In this document: piece after piece, positions 31,025-39,600 of the stretch | Numbering within the stretch: position 1 is the stretch's first letter | Layout of the letters: the number at the start of each line of letters is the position of its first letter | Assembly: GCF_934636505.1 (NCBI RefSeq) | Contig: NZ_CAKUAL010000007.1 | Location: 1-50,254, forward strand | Reading direction: 5' to 3' | Origin: an uncultured Ellagibacter sp. | GTDB taxonomy: Bacteria; Actinomycetota; Coriobacteriia; Coriobacteriales; Eggerthellaceae | Length of the DNA stretch: 50,254 nucleotides | Notes under the pieces: model-generated | Databases searched by the model: none | Told to the model about the DNA's origin: nothing | What the model saw: only the letters and a program-made list of their open reading frames with translations | Made by a program: the position numbers and the translations under genes

Positions 31025-31975
31025 TTAAGCGTCAGCCTTATCGTAGGCGGCGACGATCGCGGCCACGAGCGAGTGGCGCACGACGTCTTTGCCCGAAAGG
31101 CGGCAAAACGACACGTCGTCGATGTCTTTGAGGACTCGTTCGGCGTCGGCAAGCCCAGAGCGCGACCCCGGAAGGTCCCGCTGTGTCAAATCGCCGGTGA
31201 TGATCATCTTCGAGTTGAAGCCGAGCCTGGTCAGGAACATCTTCATCTGCTCGGGCGTGGTGTTTTGCGCCTCGTCGAGGATGATGAAGCTGTCGTTGAG
31301 CGTGCGCCCGCGCATGAAGGCGAGCGGAGCGATCTCGATGACCCCGCTGTCGATAAGGTCGTTGGCGCGCTCCATGTCGGTCATGTCGAAAAGCGCGTCG
31401 TAGAGCGGGCGGATATAGGGGTCGACCTTCTCGTTGATCGTGCCCGGCAAAAAGCCGAGGTTCTCCCCCGCCTCAACGATGGGCCTGGTCAGGATGATGC
31501 GCCCAACCTCCTTGCGCTTGAGAGCGGCGACGGCCATCGCCATGGCGAGATAGGTTTTGCCCGTTCCCGCGGGGCCGAGCCCGAACGTGATGGTGTGGGA
31601 GCGGATGGCGTCGACGTAGCGCTTCTGGCCCGCCGTCTTCGGCCTGATGGCCCGCCCGCGAAACGTGAGTAAAATGTCCTCACGCAGCGCCTGGGGCGAG
31701 AACTCCGCGCTGCGAAGGAGCTCGATCGAGCGCAGGGCGTATTCCGGGGTTACTTCCTCGCTCCGTTCCGCGACCTTGATGAAATCGGAGAAGAGCGCGG
31801 TAAGCGACTGCACTTCGCTTTGATCGCCTGCGAGGATGATGGAGTCGCCCCTCACGGTCACGCTCGCCTCGAATGCCGATTCGACGACCCGCAGCGTCGA
31901 GTCCGCAGGTCCGACCACAAGCGCCAAATCGACGCTCGCCGGTGCAGTTAGTGTAATTTGCGTTTTGTCTGTCAT
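31025..31975 (-). CDS. phoH: PhoH-family ATPase
   Basis: PhoH-like NTPase of the PhoH-YbeY pair, related to helicase-type P-loop ATPases; RNA-related activity is suspected. It has an N-terminal domain of about 100 residues, then Walker A GPAGTGKT, LTRPIVEAGENLGFLPG, Walker B IILDEAQN, and TGDLTQRDLP. ATG 31975 gives 316 aa. ATG 31984 (MASMTDK) is equally possible because neither has a Shine-Dalgarno; a TACAAT lies over the upstream ATG, so a leaderless mRNA is conceivable. It is divergent from metF across about 80 bp. Confidence 0.93.
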   Translation of the reverse strand: MTDKTQITLTAPASVDLALVVGPADSTLRVVESAFEASVTVRGDSIILAGDQSEVQSLTALFSDFIKVAERSEEVTPEYALRSIELLRSAEFSPQALREDILLTFRGRAIRPKTAGQKRYVDAIRSHTITFGLGPAGTGKTYLAMAMAVAALKRKEVGRIILTRPIVEAGENLGFLPGTINEKVDPYIRPLYDALFDMTDMERANDLIDSGVIEIAPLAFMRGRTLNDSFIILDEAQNTTPEQMKMFLTRLGFNSKMIITGDLTQRDLPGSRSGLADAERVLKDIDDVSFCRLSGKDVVRHSLVAAIVAAYDKADA

Positions 31976-32055
31976 GCTTGCCATTGTAGCATGCGGGCAA
32001 CACGTTACCCTGATGCCCGACATTCCCCACATCACTGGATGCAGAAGGAACCATC

Positions 32056-32925
32056 ATGACCACGATAAAGCAACTGTTCGACGAATCGCGCGCCGCTTCG
32101 CGCCCAACGCTCTCGTTCGAGATCTTCCCGCCGAAGGGCGATCTGGACCACCGCACCGCGCGCGAGGTTGCGGGGGGTCTCGCCCCCCTCGGCCCCGATT
32201 TCATCTCCGTCACCTACTCGGCGGGCGGCGGCGGCAACAAGCATTCCACCAACGATGTGGCAGAGATTATCCAGTCTGATTTCGACACGGTCTGCGTCGC
32301 GCATCTCACCTGCGCCGGGGCGACCGCGTCTTCGATTGCGGCCTCCATCGAAGATTTGCGTGCGCACAACATCGAGAACGTGCTCGCGCTGCGCGGCGAC
32401 ATCCCTGCAGGGGTCGAGCCCACTGAGTTCCGCTTCGCGAAGGACCTTATCCCCACACTTGCCGACGCTGGCTTCTGCGTGGGCGCTGCGGCGTATCCCG
32501 AGGGGCACATCGACTGCATCGACCCGAAGGTCAACATCGAACATCTGAAGGAGAAAGTTGATGCGGGAGCGAGTTTCCTCGTGACGCAGTTGTTCTTCGA
32601 CAACGATTTCTTCTACCGTTTCCGCGAACGATGCACCTCCGCTCGCATCTACGCCCCGATTACCTGCGGCATCATGCCGTTTTTGAGCAAGCAGCAGATC
32701 CAGCGCATGGTGTTCATGTGCGGCGCCTCGCTTCCGAGCCCCATTATCAAGCTGCTCGCGCGCTACGAGGACGACCCCGCGAGCCTTCGTGCGGCGGGCA
32801 TCGAGTACGCCTGCAAGCAGCTTATCGACCTAAAGGAGCACGGCGCGGACGGCCTTCATGTTTATACGATGAACCACCCCGACATCGCCCGCGCCTGCAC
32901 CGAGGCGATACGCTGTGCCGGCTAG
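32056..32925 (+). CDS. metF: 5,10-methylenetetrahydrofolate reductase
   Basis: Reduces methylene-THF to methyl-THF, the methyl donor for MetH encoded two genes downstream. The 289-aa TIM-barrel protein shows SFEIFPPKGD, SVTYSAGGGG, LALRGDIP, CVGAAAYPEGH, and TQLFFDNDFF, all MetF landmarks for FAD and folate binding. AAGGA precedes the ATG. It heads a three-gene plus-strand cassette inserted in an otherwise minus-strand block. The next gene starts within its last codons. Confidence 0.96.
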   Translation: MTTIKQLFDESRAASRPTLSFEIFPPKGDLDHRTAREVAGGLAPLGPDFISVTYSAGGGGNKHSTNDVAEIIQSDFDTVCVAHLTCAGATASSIAASIEDLRAHNIENVLALRGDIPAGVEPTEFRFAKDLIPTLADAGFCVGAAAYPEGHIDCIDPKVNIEHLKEKVDAGASFLVTQLFFDNDFFYRFRERCTSARIYAPITCGIMPFLSKQQIQRMVFMCGASLPSPIIKLLARYEDDPASLRAAGIEYACKQLIDLKEHGADGLHVYTMNHPDIARACTEAIRCAG

Positions 32926-33700
32926 AGGCGAAACCGATTTGCGCTTCGCAGGCTTTCTCAATGGGAAGCCGAGGAGTGGGTCGTTTCCCTGTGCCCCAGC
33001 AAAGGGGTCTTTGCGCCTCGATCGCGATGAGGCGCTCGGGTACCTGGGCTACGGCGACCAGGAACTCGATTGCGAGCTTGCTGCCCGCTTCGACGCGATA
33101 GCGAAAGAGTGCGAGGAGACGCTTTCGCCCGCCTACTCGTGGGCGGCGTTCGCCATCGAGCGCAATGTGCCTGATGGAGAAGGCGCGGGGGTGTATCTTT
33201 CGGGGGCGCCCGCCCGCCTTGCCGGTGTGAGCATGGCGGCGCATATGGAAGGTGCTGCTGGCGTGGTGCTGCTTTCCTGTACGGCGGGAATGGCATCCGA
33301 GCGCGCGCTCGCCCGCTATCAGGCGACGAGCCCGACTGAGGCGCTCTTCTACAGCGCCTGCGCTTCGGCACTCGTGGAGGCATGCGCGAACCGCGTTGAA
33401 GCTCGGGTGGTTGAAAAAGCGAGCGAGGCGGGGCTTCGCACCAACTGGCGCTTCAGCCCAGGTTATGGCGATGCTCCGCTCTCGATGCAGCCTGCCCTGC
33501 TGCGGGCGCTCGGCGCACCGGGCCGCTTGGCGGTGAGCTGCACCGATAGTTTTCTGCTCGTGCCGTCGAAGAGCATCACGGCGGCAATCGGGCTTTTCGA
33601 GCCTGGGACGCGCGCGGCAGGCGTGAGGCGAAGCTGCGCTACGTGCTCGCTCGGACAGGTGTGCACGATACGAAAGCAAGGGAGAACATGCCATGGCTAG
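32915..33700 (+). CDS. Stand-alone methionine synthase activation-domain protein
   Basis: A 261-aa protein homologous to the C-terminal activation domain of long MetH: WRFSPGYGDAPLS and LLVPSKSITAAIGL correspond to the AdoMet-binding RxxxGY-type region. It should support reductive remethylation of oxidised cob(II)alamin on the neighbouring short MetH. After the domain, a short Cys tail (CATCSLGQVC and a final C near GRTCHG) could bind iron-sulphur or another metal, possibly for electron delivery (inference). GTG 32915 overlaps metF by 11 bp, and the stop overlaps metH by 8 bp, so translation is coupled. Confidence 0.88.
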   Translation: MPARGETDLRFAGFLNGKPRSGSFPCAPAKGSLRLDRDEALGYLGYGDQELDCELAARFDAIAKECEETLSPAYSWAAFAIERNVPDGEGAGVYLSGAPARLAGVSMAAHMEGAAGVVLLSCTAGMASERALARYQATSPTEALFYSACASALVEACANRVEARVVEKASEAGLRTNWRFSPGYGDAPLSMQPALLRALGAPGRLAVSCTDSFLLVPSKSITAAIGLFEPGTRAAGVRRSCATCSLGQVCTIRKQGRTCHG

Positions 33701-36221
33701 CGATTTGAGCGGCCTTACCATCAAAGACGAACACTTAAGGCGTGCGCTCGAGGGGCAGGAGTACCTGCTCGTCGACGGCGCCATGGGAACGCAGATGCAG
33801 GAGCGGGGCCTCGATGCGCTCGAAGCCGTCCCCGAGCTGCTCTGCAAGACGCATGCGCACGATATCGCGGCGATCCATACAGCTTATATCGCGGCGGGCG
33901 CCGAGGTTATCACGACCAACACGTTCAGCGCGAACCGTCTGAAGCTCGGCGACAAGATGAGCGTCGAGGAGGCGTATCAGCTGGCGGCCGATTGCGCGCG
34001 AGCCGCCGGTGCGCCCTACATTGCGGGCGACATCGGCCCGACGGGCTCGCTGCTCGAGCCGATGGGCACGCTTTCCTTCGACGAGGCGTACGGCATCTTC
34101 GCCGAACAGGTGCGCGCAGCCGTCGCCGCGGGATGCGACATCATCCTCATCGAGACGATGGCCGATCTGCGCGAGGCGAAGGCAGCCCTGCTCGCGGCGC
34201 GCGAGAACTCGACGCTGCCGGTGTTCGTCACGATGACGTTCGGGGAAGACGGCCGAACGTTTCTTGGCACTACGCCCGAGATCGCGGCGGAGGTCTTAAG
34301 CTCGCTCGGCGCGCAGGCGGTCGGCTTTAACTGCTCGCTCGGTCCGGCCGAGCTTGTCGGTGCCGCGCACGCCATGGCGTCTCGTGTGCGCTGCCCGCTC
34401 ATGGCGCAGCCCAATGCCGGCCTGCCCCATATGCAAAACGGCGAGACCGTCTTCGACGTCGGCCCCGAGGAGTTCGCGCGCGCAATGGGCCCTCTGCTCG
34501 ATGCTGGCGCGAGCATCGTCGGTGGCTGCTGCGGGACGAGCCCGCGTTCGATTGAGCTGCTCTCAAAAGAGCTCGCCCGCCGCGAAAAGCCGACGCCGCG
34601 TGCCTTCAAGCCTGCCTGCGTTCTTACGAGCGCCCAGGAAGCGGTTGTGCTTGAAAAGGGAAAACACGCTGTTGCCGTCATCGGTGAGCGTATCAACCCC
34701 ACGGGCAAGAAGAAGCTTAAAGCCGCGCTTCGCTCGGGCGATCTGGACTACGTCATCGGCGAAGCGGTCACGCAGAGAAACTCAGGCGCCGATGTGCTCG
34801 ACGTGAACGTTGGCCTTCCCGAGCTCGATGAGCCTGCCATGCTCTCCGCCGTCGTCGAAAAGCTCTCGGCCACGGTGACGCTGCCGCTCGTCATCGACTC
34901 GAGCAACCCTGACGCCATCGAGCGCGTGGTCCGCAGCTACGCAGGAAAGCCGCTGATCAATTCCGTAAACGGCAAGCGCGAGAGCCTCGACGCCGTGTTG
35001 CCGCTCGCCAAGAAGTACGGCTGTGCGGTCATCGGGCTCGCTCTTGACGAGTCGGGTATCCCGCCTACAGCCGAGGGCCGTTTTGCCGTTGCCGAGAAGA
35101 TCGTCGCCGAAGCCGAGCGCATCGGCATCCCCCGCGAGGACATCGTAATCGACTGCCTCGTCATGGCAGTCGCCACAAATCAGAGCGAAGCGATGGAAAT
35201 CGTGAAGGCAGTATCGCTTGTCAAAGAGCGCCTCGGGGTGCGCACGGTGCTCGGCGTGTCCAACGTGAGCTTCGGCATCCCGCAGCGCGCGCTCCTGAAC
35301 AGCACGTTTCTAGCGGCTGCTCTCGGCTGCGGGCTCGACTTCCCAATCCTTAACCCCTCTTCGGCGCGCTATATGGACACGGTGCACGCCTTCCGCGTCT
35401 TAAACATGCAGGACGCGGGCGCGGTGCGCTACATCGAGGACTACGCGAACGCGCCCGACCCCTACACGGCGCCCGTAGGCACGGCGGCGGCGCAGGCGGG
35501 AACCCTTCCGCAGCCGCAGCCCGCGAAGCCAACCGACGCCGCTTGCCCGATCGCTATACCGGAGTCGCTCGCGCATGCATCGGGCGAGATCGAGCAGGTT
35601 GTCAATCTCATCATGTCAGGCCGTAAGGGCCCTATGGGAGAAATGACCGAGAAGCTTCTTGCGTCCTGCGATGCGCTCGACGTCGTGAACGGGGCATTCA
35701 TCCCCGCACTCGATGTCGTTGGCAAGAAATTCGATGCAGGCGAGTTCTTTTTGCCCCAGCTCATGGCATCGGCTGAGGCCGTGAAGGCAGGCTTCGACGT
35801 CGTGCGCGAGCATATGGGCGAATCAGGTACCGCCATCGACGACGGGCGCGCGATTGTCGTCGCGACCGTGAAGGGTGACATCCACGACATTGGCAAGAAC
35901 ATCGTGAAGATGCTGCTTGAGAATTACGGGTACCGTGTCATTGACCTGGGGCGCGACGTTGATCCGAGCGAGATTTTGCGCGTCGTGCGCGAGCAGAACG
36001 TCCGCCTCGTCGGCCTATCTGCCCTCATGACGACGACCGTGAAGGCGATGGAGGAGACGATCGAGCTGCTGCATTGCGAAGTGCCGGGGTGCTCGGTGTT
36101 CGTCGGCGGTGCCGTGCTCACGCCCGAATACGCCGCGCAGATCCACGCCGACCACTACAGCAAGGACGCGGCCGATTCGGCGCGCTATGCGGAAGAGTAT
36201 TTCGCGAGCATCGGCTTGTAA
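33693..36221 (+). CDS. metH: Cobalamin-dependent methionine synthase, short form lacking activation domain
   Basis: Transfers a methyl group from methyl-THF to homocysteine through cobalamin. The 842 residues contain, in order, the homocysteine-binding barrel (1-300; zinc Cys in FNCSLGP and VGGCCGTSP), the pterin-binding domain (about 325-585; IGERINPTG, DVNVGLPE), the helical cap (about 645-715), and the B12-binding Rossmann domain with DIHDIGKNI (lower-ligand His). The roughly 330-residue activation domain of E. coli MetH is absent and is supplied by the preceding gene. No cobalamin riboswitch was seen upstream. A strong terminator follows. Confidence 0.96.
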   Translation: MASDLSGLTIKDEHLRRALEGQEYLLVDGAMGTQMQERGLDALEAVPELLCKTHAHDIAAIHTAYIAAGAEVITTNTFSANRLKLGDKMSVEEAYQLAADCARAAGAPYIAGDIGPTGSLLEPMGTLSFDEAYGIFAEQVRAAVAAGCDIILIETMADLREAKAALLAARENSTLPVFVTMTFGEDGRTFLGTTPEIAAEVLSSLGAQAVGFNCSLGPAELVGAAHAMASRVRCPLMAQPNAGLPHMQNGETVFDVGPEEFARAMGPLLDAGASIVGGCCGTSPRSIELLSKELARREKPTPRAFKPACVLTSAQEAVVLEKGKHAVAVIGERINPTGKKKLKAALRSGDLDYVIGEAVTQRNSGADVLDVNVGLPELDEPAMLSAVVEKLSATVTLPLVIDSSNPDAIERVVRSYAGKPLINSVNGKRESLDAVLPLAKKYGCAVIGLALDESGIPPTAEGRFAVAEKIVAEAERIGIPREDIVIDCLVMAVATNQSEAMEIVKAVSLVKERLGVRTVLGVSNVSFGIPQRALLNSTFLAAALGCGLDFPILNPSSARYMDTVHAFRVLNMQDAGAVRYIEDYANAPDPYTAPVGTAAAQAGTLPQPQPAKPTDAACPIAIPESLAHASGEIEQVVNLIMSGRKGPMGEMTEKLLASCDALDVVNGAFIPALDVVGKKFDAGEFFLPQLMASAEAVKAGFDVVREHMGESGTAIDDGRAIVVATVKGDIHDIGKNIVKMLLENYGYRVIDLGRDVDPSEILRVVREQNVRLVGLSALMTTTVKAMEETIELLHCEVPGCSVFVGGAVLTPEYAAQIHADHYSKDAADSARYAEEYFASIGL

Positions 36222-36247
36222 GAGGCGCTGCTGCGTCGTGCAATGCG

Positions 36248-36296
36248 AAGGAGCCTTCCCTTTCTCGTGCTTGGGAAAAGGAAGGCTCCTTTAGTT
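36248..36296 (+). terminator. metH terminator
   Basis: AAGGAGCCTTCC and GGAAGGCTCCTT form a 12-bp stem extended by further partial pairing, followed by TTTAGTTTT. It lies between the convergent metH and mtaB genes; the T-rich side favours plus-strand termination. Confidence 0.85.
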
Positions 36297-36349
36297 TTGA
36301 GGCAATATTACTTCGGCGAACGTTCGTCTTGCACAGCGGGAAACCCCAG

Positions 36350-37582
36350 CTAGAGCGTGACCTCGATCATCTCGCCCGCCTTCGCGTTCTTTGGCACAGG
36401 GACCTCGAAGTAGCTCTCCGTGAGGGCAATTCCCTCTTCCTCGACGATGGCGAGCTCGCGTGTGCCCTTGCGGGCCTCGCGCTCCTTGTCGCGCAGCAGG
36501 TCTCCCAAATCGCGCAGCCGCTGGGCGCGGTCAGCCTTCACGCCGGGAGGTACTTGGTCGATGCGCGCCGCAGCAGGCGTTCCCTCGCGCTTCGAGTACG
36601 GGAACACATGAATCTTCGAGAACCGGCAGGTACGGGCGACGCGGAGCGTGTCCTCGAACTCCGCTTCCGTCTCGCCGGGGAAGCCGCAGATGATATCGGT
36701 CGACAGAGACAGCTCGGGAACGCGATTGTACAGGTTAGCGACGATGGCCTCGAAATGCTCGGCGCTGTAGGGACGATGCATCTCGCGCAGCACCTTCGAG
36801 TTGCCCGATTGCAGGGGAAGGTGAAGATGTCGGCAGACGCGTCCGCCTGCCGTTGCGAGCACCTCGACCAGATCGTCGTGCACGTCGCGCGGCTCGACGC
36901 TCGAAACGCGGAAGCGCACGGGGCATTCCTCTTCTTCGTGCAGGTCGGCCGTCTCTTCGAGGAGCATCCGCAGAAGGTCGGCGAGCCCTGCCGCCTCTCC
37001 CGTCTCCTCGTCACGCCAACGGTAGGAGCCGAGGTTTATCCCGGTAAGGACGATTTCTTTCACGCCGGCGCCCGCAAGCGCGCGGCATTGGCGCACGACC
37101 TCGCAAGGATCCACGCTGGTCGCCTTCCCACGTGCAACGTGCACGACGCAGTAGGTGCAGGCATTGTTGCAGCCGTCCTGGACCTTCACGCCCACACGGG
37201 TACGATAGCCCTCTCCAACGGGAAGCGCGGGCCCGTGCGCCGCGGCGTCGAGTCCCCAAGCGCCGGCATCGATTGAGGATGCAAGCTCGGCTTTCCCCAT
37301 GACGCGCACGCGAGGGTCCATTGCAAGGAAGGTGTCCTTGTCGATGGCGGCGGCGCATCCGGTGACGACGACGGTCGCGCGGCCGTTCGCGCGCAGCGCT
37401 CCTCGCACGGCCTTGCGAGTCTTCTTCTCGGCCTCGCCCGTAACCGTGCACGTGTTCACCACGATGAGGTCGGCGTCGGTCGCGTCGCAGCTTGTCGCGC
37501 CGTGGGCATCGAGGGAAGACGCGAAGGCGTCCGACTCGACGCGGTTGACCTTGCAGCCGAGGTTGACGACGGCATACTTCAT
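36350..37582 (-). CDS. mtaB: tRNA t6A37 methylthiotransferase MtaB
   Basis: Radical-SAM enzyme converting t6A37 to ms2t6A37 in ANN-decoding tRNAs. The 410-aa protein has NLGCKVNRVES, VVNTCTVT (diagnostic of MtaB), VTGCAA, the radical SAM motif CNNACTYC, and a C-terminal TRAM-like region. It starts inside the rsmE stop (ATGA overlap). rsmE-mtaB in the dnaJ neighbourhood is a conserved Gram-positive order. It is the third methylthiotransferase in the window, with miaB and rimO. Confidence 0.95.
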   Translation of the reverse strand: MKYAVVNLGCKVNRVESDAFASSLDAHGATSCDATDADLIVVNTCTVTGEAEKKTRKAVRGALRANGRATVVVTGCAAAIDKDTFLAMDPRVRVMGKAELASSIDAGAWGLDAAAHGPALPVGEGYRTRVGVKVQDGCNNACTYCVVHVARGKATSVDPCEVVRQCRALAGAGVKEIVLTGINLGSYRWRDEETGEAAGLADLLRMLLEETADLHEEEECPVRFRVSSVEPRDVHDDLVEVLATAGGRVCRHLHLPLQSGNSKVLREMHRPYSAEHFEAIVANLYNRVPELSLSTDIICGFPGETEAEFEDTLRVARTCRFSKIHVFPYSKREGTPAAARIDQVPPGVKADRAQRLRDLGDLLRDKEREARKGTRELAIVEEEGIALTESYFEVPVPKNAKAGEMIEVTL

Positions 37583-38373
37583 CGAGTGCCTCCAAGCTTT
37601 CCCAGCTCATACAAGGTAAGGGCAGGGGCTACGACGCCCGCCGTCTCCGTGCGGAGAATAGATGCGCCCAAGCTGACAAGCGAAGCGCGAGGGTTCGCGT
37701 CCAGAAAGAAACCAACCTCGCGCTCAGTGAGCCCACCTTCAGGCCCGACCACGACGGCGATGCGCGCATCGCCGCGGGCGCAGGTGCACTCCGAAAGCCC
37801 CCGCTCGATCGCTTGCGCAAGCGAAGCAGTTTGGGGAGCCTCCTCCCAACAGATGAGCACGGCGGTCGCCTCTGCAAGCTCGGACGCTGCCTCCTTCGCG
37901 CTCCGGGGCTCGAGCACCTCGGGGATGCGCGGCTGGCCCGACTGCATCGCGGCGCTCTTCGCGATGGAGCACCATCGGTCAAGGCGGGTCCTCGTTTTCT
38001 TCGCGTCGAGCTTCACGATGGAGCGCTCGCAGATCAGGGGCATGAATGCCGCCACTCCGAGCTCGGTTGCATGGCGGATGACCGAATCCATCTTCTCGCC
38101 CTTGGCAAGCCCTTGCACGAGCATCACGAGCGGGCCGTCGTCGGTCGCGTCCTCGTGGCGCGTGATGCGCACGAGGGGGAAATCATCGTCAAAGGATGCA
38201 ATCTCGCATTCGAAGTAATCCTGAGCCGCGTCGACGACCGCGATATGCTCGCCCGGGGCCAAGCGCAAAACCTTGGCGTGCTTGGCGTCATCGCGCGCGA
38301 ACCGCAAGGGGAAGACCTCTTGCGGCTCGTCGGCGATGACCTGTTCCTCAAGGAAGAAACGTGGCAGTGACAT
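37579..38373 (-). CDS. rsmE: 16S rRNA (uracil-1498-N3)-methyltransferase RsmE
   Basis: SPOUT-class methyltransferase modifying U1498 of 16S rRNA. The 264-aa protein has an N-terminal PUA-like part (LPRFFLEEQV, then HAKVLRLAPGEHI) and the SPOUT knot with VVGPEGGLTEREV and LGASILRTETA. ATG 38373 is chosen; a TTG four codons upstream directly abuts the GGTAAGG and is unlikely. It follows dnaJ by 30 bp. Confidence 0.95.
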   Translation of the reverse strand: MSLPRFFLEEQVIADEPQEVFPLRFARDDAKHAKVLRLAPGEHIAVVDAAQDYFECEIASFDDDFPLVRITRHEDATDDGPLVMLVQGLAKGEKMDSVIRHATELGVAAFMPLICERSIVKLDAKKTRTRLDRWCSIAKSAAMQSGQPRIPEVLEPRSAKEAASELAEATAVLICWEEAPQTASLAQAIERGLSECTCARGDARIAVVVGPEGGLTEREVGFFLDANPRASLVSLGASILRTETAGVVAPALTLYELGKLGGTR

Positions 38374-38403
38374 GGGTGTTTGCAACCTTACCCTTCAGAT
38401 GCG

Positions 38404-39546
38404 CTAGTTGAAGGCGTCGCGCAGCTTTTGCAGCGGGCTTCGAGGCGCTGCGACCTCTTCGCCCATCTCGTCTGCGAGCTTCTCGAGCAGTTCGCGCTGC
38501 TTCTTCGTGATCTTCTCGGGAATGACGACGTTCACATGGACGTACATGTTCCCGCGGATGTCGCTCTTCAGGCGCGGCATGCCGAAGCCCTTCACGCGAA
38601 CGACCTGCTCGTTTTGGCAACCCGCGGGGATGCGGACCTGCACCTTCTCGTCGGGCATGATGCCGTCGATCTCGATTTCGGCACCGAGGATCGCCTGAAT
38701 GAAGGACACGTTCGCACGCCCATGCAAGTCGTCGCCGTCACGTTCGAAGAACTCGTGCGGCTGGACGCGGCAGGTGACGATGAGATCGCCCGCCTGCGCT
38801 CCCTGGATGCCCGCTTCGCCGAAGCCGCCCACGCGCAGCTGCTGGCCGTCGCGGATACCCGCAGGCACCTTCACCGTGACGCGCTGGCGATCGGGGACGC
38901 GGCCCTGACCTTCGCATTCGGGGCAGGGGTTCTCGATCGACGAGCCAGTGCCGTTGCACTTCTTGCAGGTTGTGGCCGTCTGCATGTCGCCCAAAAACGT
39001 GCGCTGAACGCTGACGACGCGCCCCTTGCCGCCGCATTCGGGGCAGGTGACGACCTTGCCGTTCTCGCCGAGGCCCGTCCCCTTGCAGTCGGGGCACGGT
39101 GCGAGGCGATCGTAGACGATTTCCTTCTCGACGCCGCGTGCGACCTCTTCGAGCGTGATACGCAGGCCGACGCCCATGTCGCGGCCTTCCTTGCGCGCGG
39201 GCCGCCCGCCCTGGCCGCCTTGTCCGCCGAAGAACGACGAGAAGATGTCGCCCATGCCGCCGAAGCCGCCGCCGAACAGGTCGTCGAAGTCGACGTATCC
39301 CGATCCCCCGCCGTATCCGCCGCCCGCGGCGCCGGGAATGGTGCCGAAGCGGTCGTATTGCGCGCGCTTGTTGGGGTCGGAGAGGACATCGTATGCCTCG
39401 TTGAGTTCCTTGAACTGGTCCTCAGCGTCGGCAGCTTTGTTCACGTCGGGGTGCAGCTCGCGCGCACGGCGACGAAACGCTTTCTTGATCTCGGCGTCGG
39501 ACGCGTCCTTCGACACGCCGAGAATCTCATACAGGTCCTTGGCCAT
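38404..39546 (-). CDS. dnaJ: Chaperone DnaJ (DnaJ2 type, linked to hrcA)
   Basis: Type I Hsp40 co-chaperone of DnaK. The 380-aa protein has the J domain with HPD (33-35), a Gly/Phe-rich region (about 75-105), four zinc repeats (CPDCKGTG, CPECGGKG, CKKCNGTG, CPECEGQG), and the substrate-binding C-terminal domains. No grpE or dnaK is adjacent. The hrcA-dnaJ-rsmE order matches the second dnaJ locus (dnaJ2) of actinobacteria, suggesting that a dnaK-grpE-dnaJ-hspR locus exists elsewhere (inference). Confidence 0.96.
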   Translation of the reverse strand: MAKDLYEILGVSKDASDAEIKKAFRRRARELHPDVNKAADAEDQFKELNEAYDVLSDPNKRAQYDRFGTIPGAAGGGYGGGSGYVDFDDLFGGGFGGMGDIFSSFFGGQGGQGGRPARKEGRDMGVGLRITLEEVARGVEKEIVYDRLAPCPDCKGTGLGENGKVVTCPECGGKGRVVSVQRTFLGDMQTATTCKKCNGTGSSIENPCPECEGQGRVPDRQRVTVKVPAGIRDGQQLRVGGFGEAGIQGAQAGDLIVTCRVQPHEFFERDGDDLHGRANVSFIQAILGAEIEIDGIMPDEKVQVRIPAGCQNEQVVRVKGFGMPRLKSDIRGNMYVHVNVVIPEKITKKQRELLEKLADEMGEEVAAPRSPLQKLRDAFN

Positions 39547-39600
39547 CTCTTGCCTTTCTCAACTACTCTCGTCAGCGGCTCGTCAAAGCCGCACAGTTCA

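Noticed and set aside
31976..32055. Cobalamin or SAM riboswitch before metF-metH
   Set aside because: The divergent gap is only about 80 bp and lacks B12-box or SAM-aptamer helices.
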